Assembly (NCBI GenBank): GCA_031400185.1
Contig: JANNPN010000389.1
Coordinates: 1-23,438, forward strand
Direction: 5' to 3'
Length of the DNA: 23,438 nt
Source: UTPRO1 sp031400185
GTDB taxonomy: Bacteria > Desulfobacterota > Binatia > UTPRO1
Shown here: piece after piece, positions 23,073-23,438 of the stretch
Position numbering within the stretch: the stretch's first letter is position 1
Layout: each line of letters opens with the position of its first letter
The notes under the pieces: generated by a model
The model's input: only the letters and a program-made list of their open reading frames with translations
What the model was told of the DNA's origin: nothing
The model's database searches: none
Made by a program: the position numbers and the translations under genes

Positions 23073-23438
23073 CTTCAGGCGCGCTCACTCTGGAGCGTGG
23101 GCGTGTCTCAGTTTGAAAACGCCCCGTCGGTCTGCCGCGCGCGGACTTCGTGCGGTGTCGGCGGCGGAGGCCGCACCGATCGCCCGCGCCCAGCGTCGCC
23201 GTGCCGACCCCGACGCCGTCGAGAAGATAGAATTAGATGAGGATGCAGCAGGCGGGCGGGTCGGGGATGGCTTCGGGGAGCCGCACCTCGCGTGTGCGAA
23301 AGACAGAGCGGCTGCGGCGGGCTTTACGCGCTGGGTGCCAGGAACCCGGCGACCGTAGATGGGATGAAGCGGCTGGCCCCCACACGTGGTGGCATAGTGC
23401 CCCACACCCGTAGACGCGGTCAGAGCCGCAAATGGAGG
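23073..23438. other. Right-edge region without a supported gene
   Basis: These 366 bases hold only short overlapping open frames without recognisable domains, good start sites or a codon pattern like the neighbours. An A/T-rich patch (AGATAGAATTAGATGAGG near 23225) breaks the usual GC richness. It is probably upstream intergenic DNA, possibly with the eroded end of a gene that continues to the right. No tRNA, repeat or terminator was recognised. Confidence 0.4.

Noticed and set aside
23085..23405. 106-codon minus-strand open frame at the right edge
   Set aside because: No ribosome binding site, no domain, and Ser/Ala/Arg-rich shadow-like composition; not enough to call a gene.
1..23438. CRISPR array, tRNA, rRNA, insertion sequence or prophage
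   Set aside because: No regularly spaced repeats, no cloverleaf-like sequence noticed, no transposase or integrase motif and no terminal inverted repeats with target duplications.

Overview
This is a GC-rich, gene-dense stretch of bacterial chromosome. Codon use is strongly biased to G/C in third positions and every gene found is protein-coding; no rRNA, tRNA, CRISPR array or transposase was seen. The gene mix is secreted proteins with Cys-rich modules and unusual C-terminal beta domains, a seven-bladed propeller, a cytochrome P450, a PAPS-type sulfotransferase and NrfHA. That mix suggests a deltaproteobacterial or Binatota-like lineage, probably an environmental metagenome-assembled genome. 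The taxonomy is inference from gene style, not from a marker gene.

Layout. Bases 1-1437 (minus) hold a partial regulator, an OmpR-type winged helix fused to an AAA ATPase, cut by the left edge. Diverging from it is a lipoprotein with PKD/HYR-like beta domains (1609-3357). Then comes a tight plus-strand set, probably one operon: HAD-family hydrolase (3440-4084), small conserved protein (4142-4450), cytochrome P450 (4470-5753) and a polytopic GT-C/DUF2723-like membrane protein (5750-7387). It meets a minus-strand MltB-type lytic transglycosylase (8621-7398) head-on. A subtilisin-family (S8) protease (8840-10909) is followed, with an ATGA overlap, by an 88-residue protein that resembles the protease's own prodomain.

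A minus-strand secreted PQQ-like repeat protein (13593-11185) diverges from a sulfotransferase (13730-14968). Next are a secreted seven-bladed lactonase-type propeller (15143-17197), two small membrane proteins (17230-17622 and a YetF/DUF421 protein at 17713-18255) and nrfHA, the membrane-anchored ammonifying nitrite reductase (18304-20397). A strong hairpin separates nrfA from a converging minus-strand gene for a large Cys-rich secreted protein (22902-20491). The last 360 bases hold no gene I can support.

Three things stand out. (1) The protease is translationally coupled to a free-standing I9-like prodomain paralogue, a candidate trans-acting inhibitor or foldase. (2) A dyad, CTGCGC-N7-GCGCAG, occurs once upstream of the propeller gene and twice upstream of the Cys-rich gene; these two proteins also share a Cys-rich module and a C-terminal domain, so they look like a co-regulated family of surface proteins. 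(3) An exact 11-bp-period direct repeat lies just upstream of the winged-helix regulator gene, where an autoregulatory OmpR/PhoB-type box would be expected.
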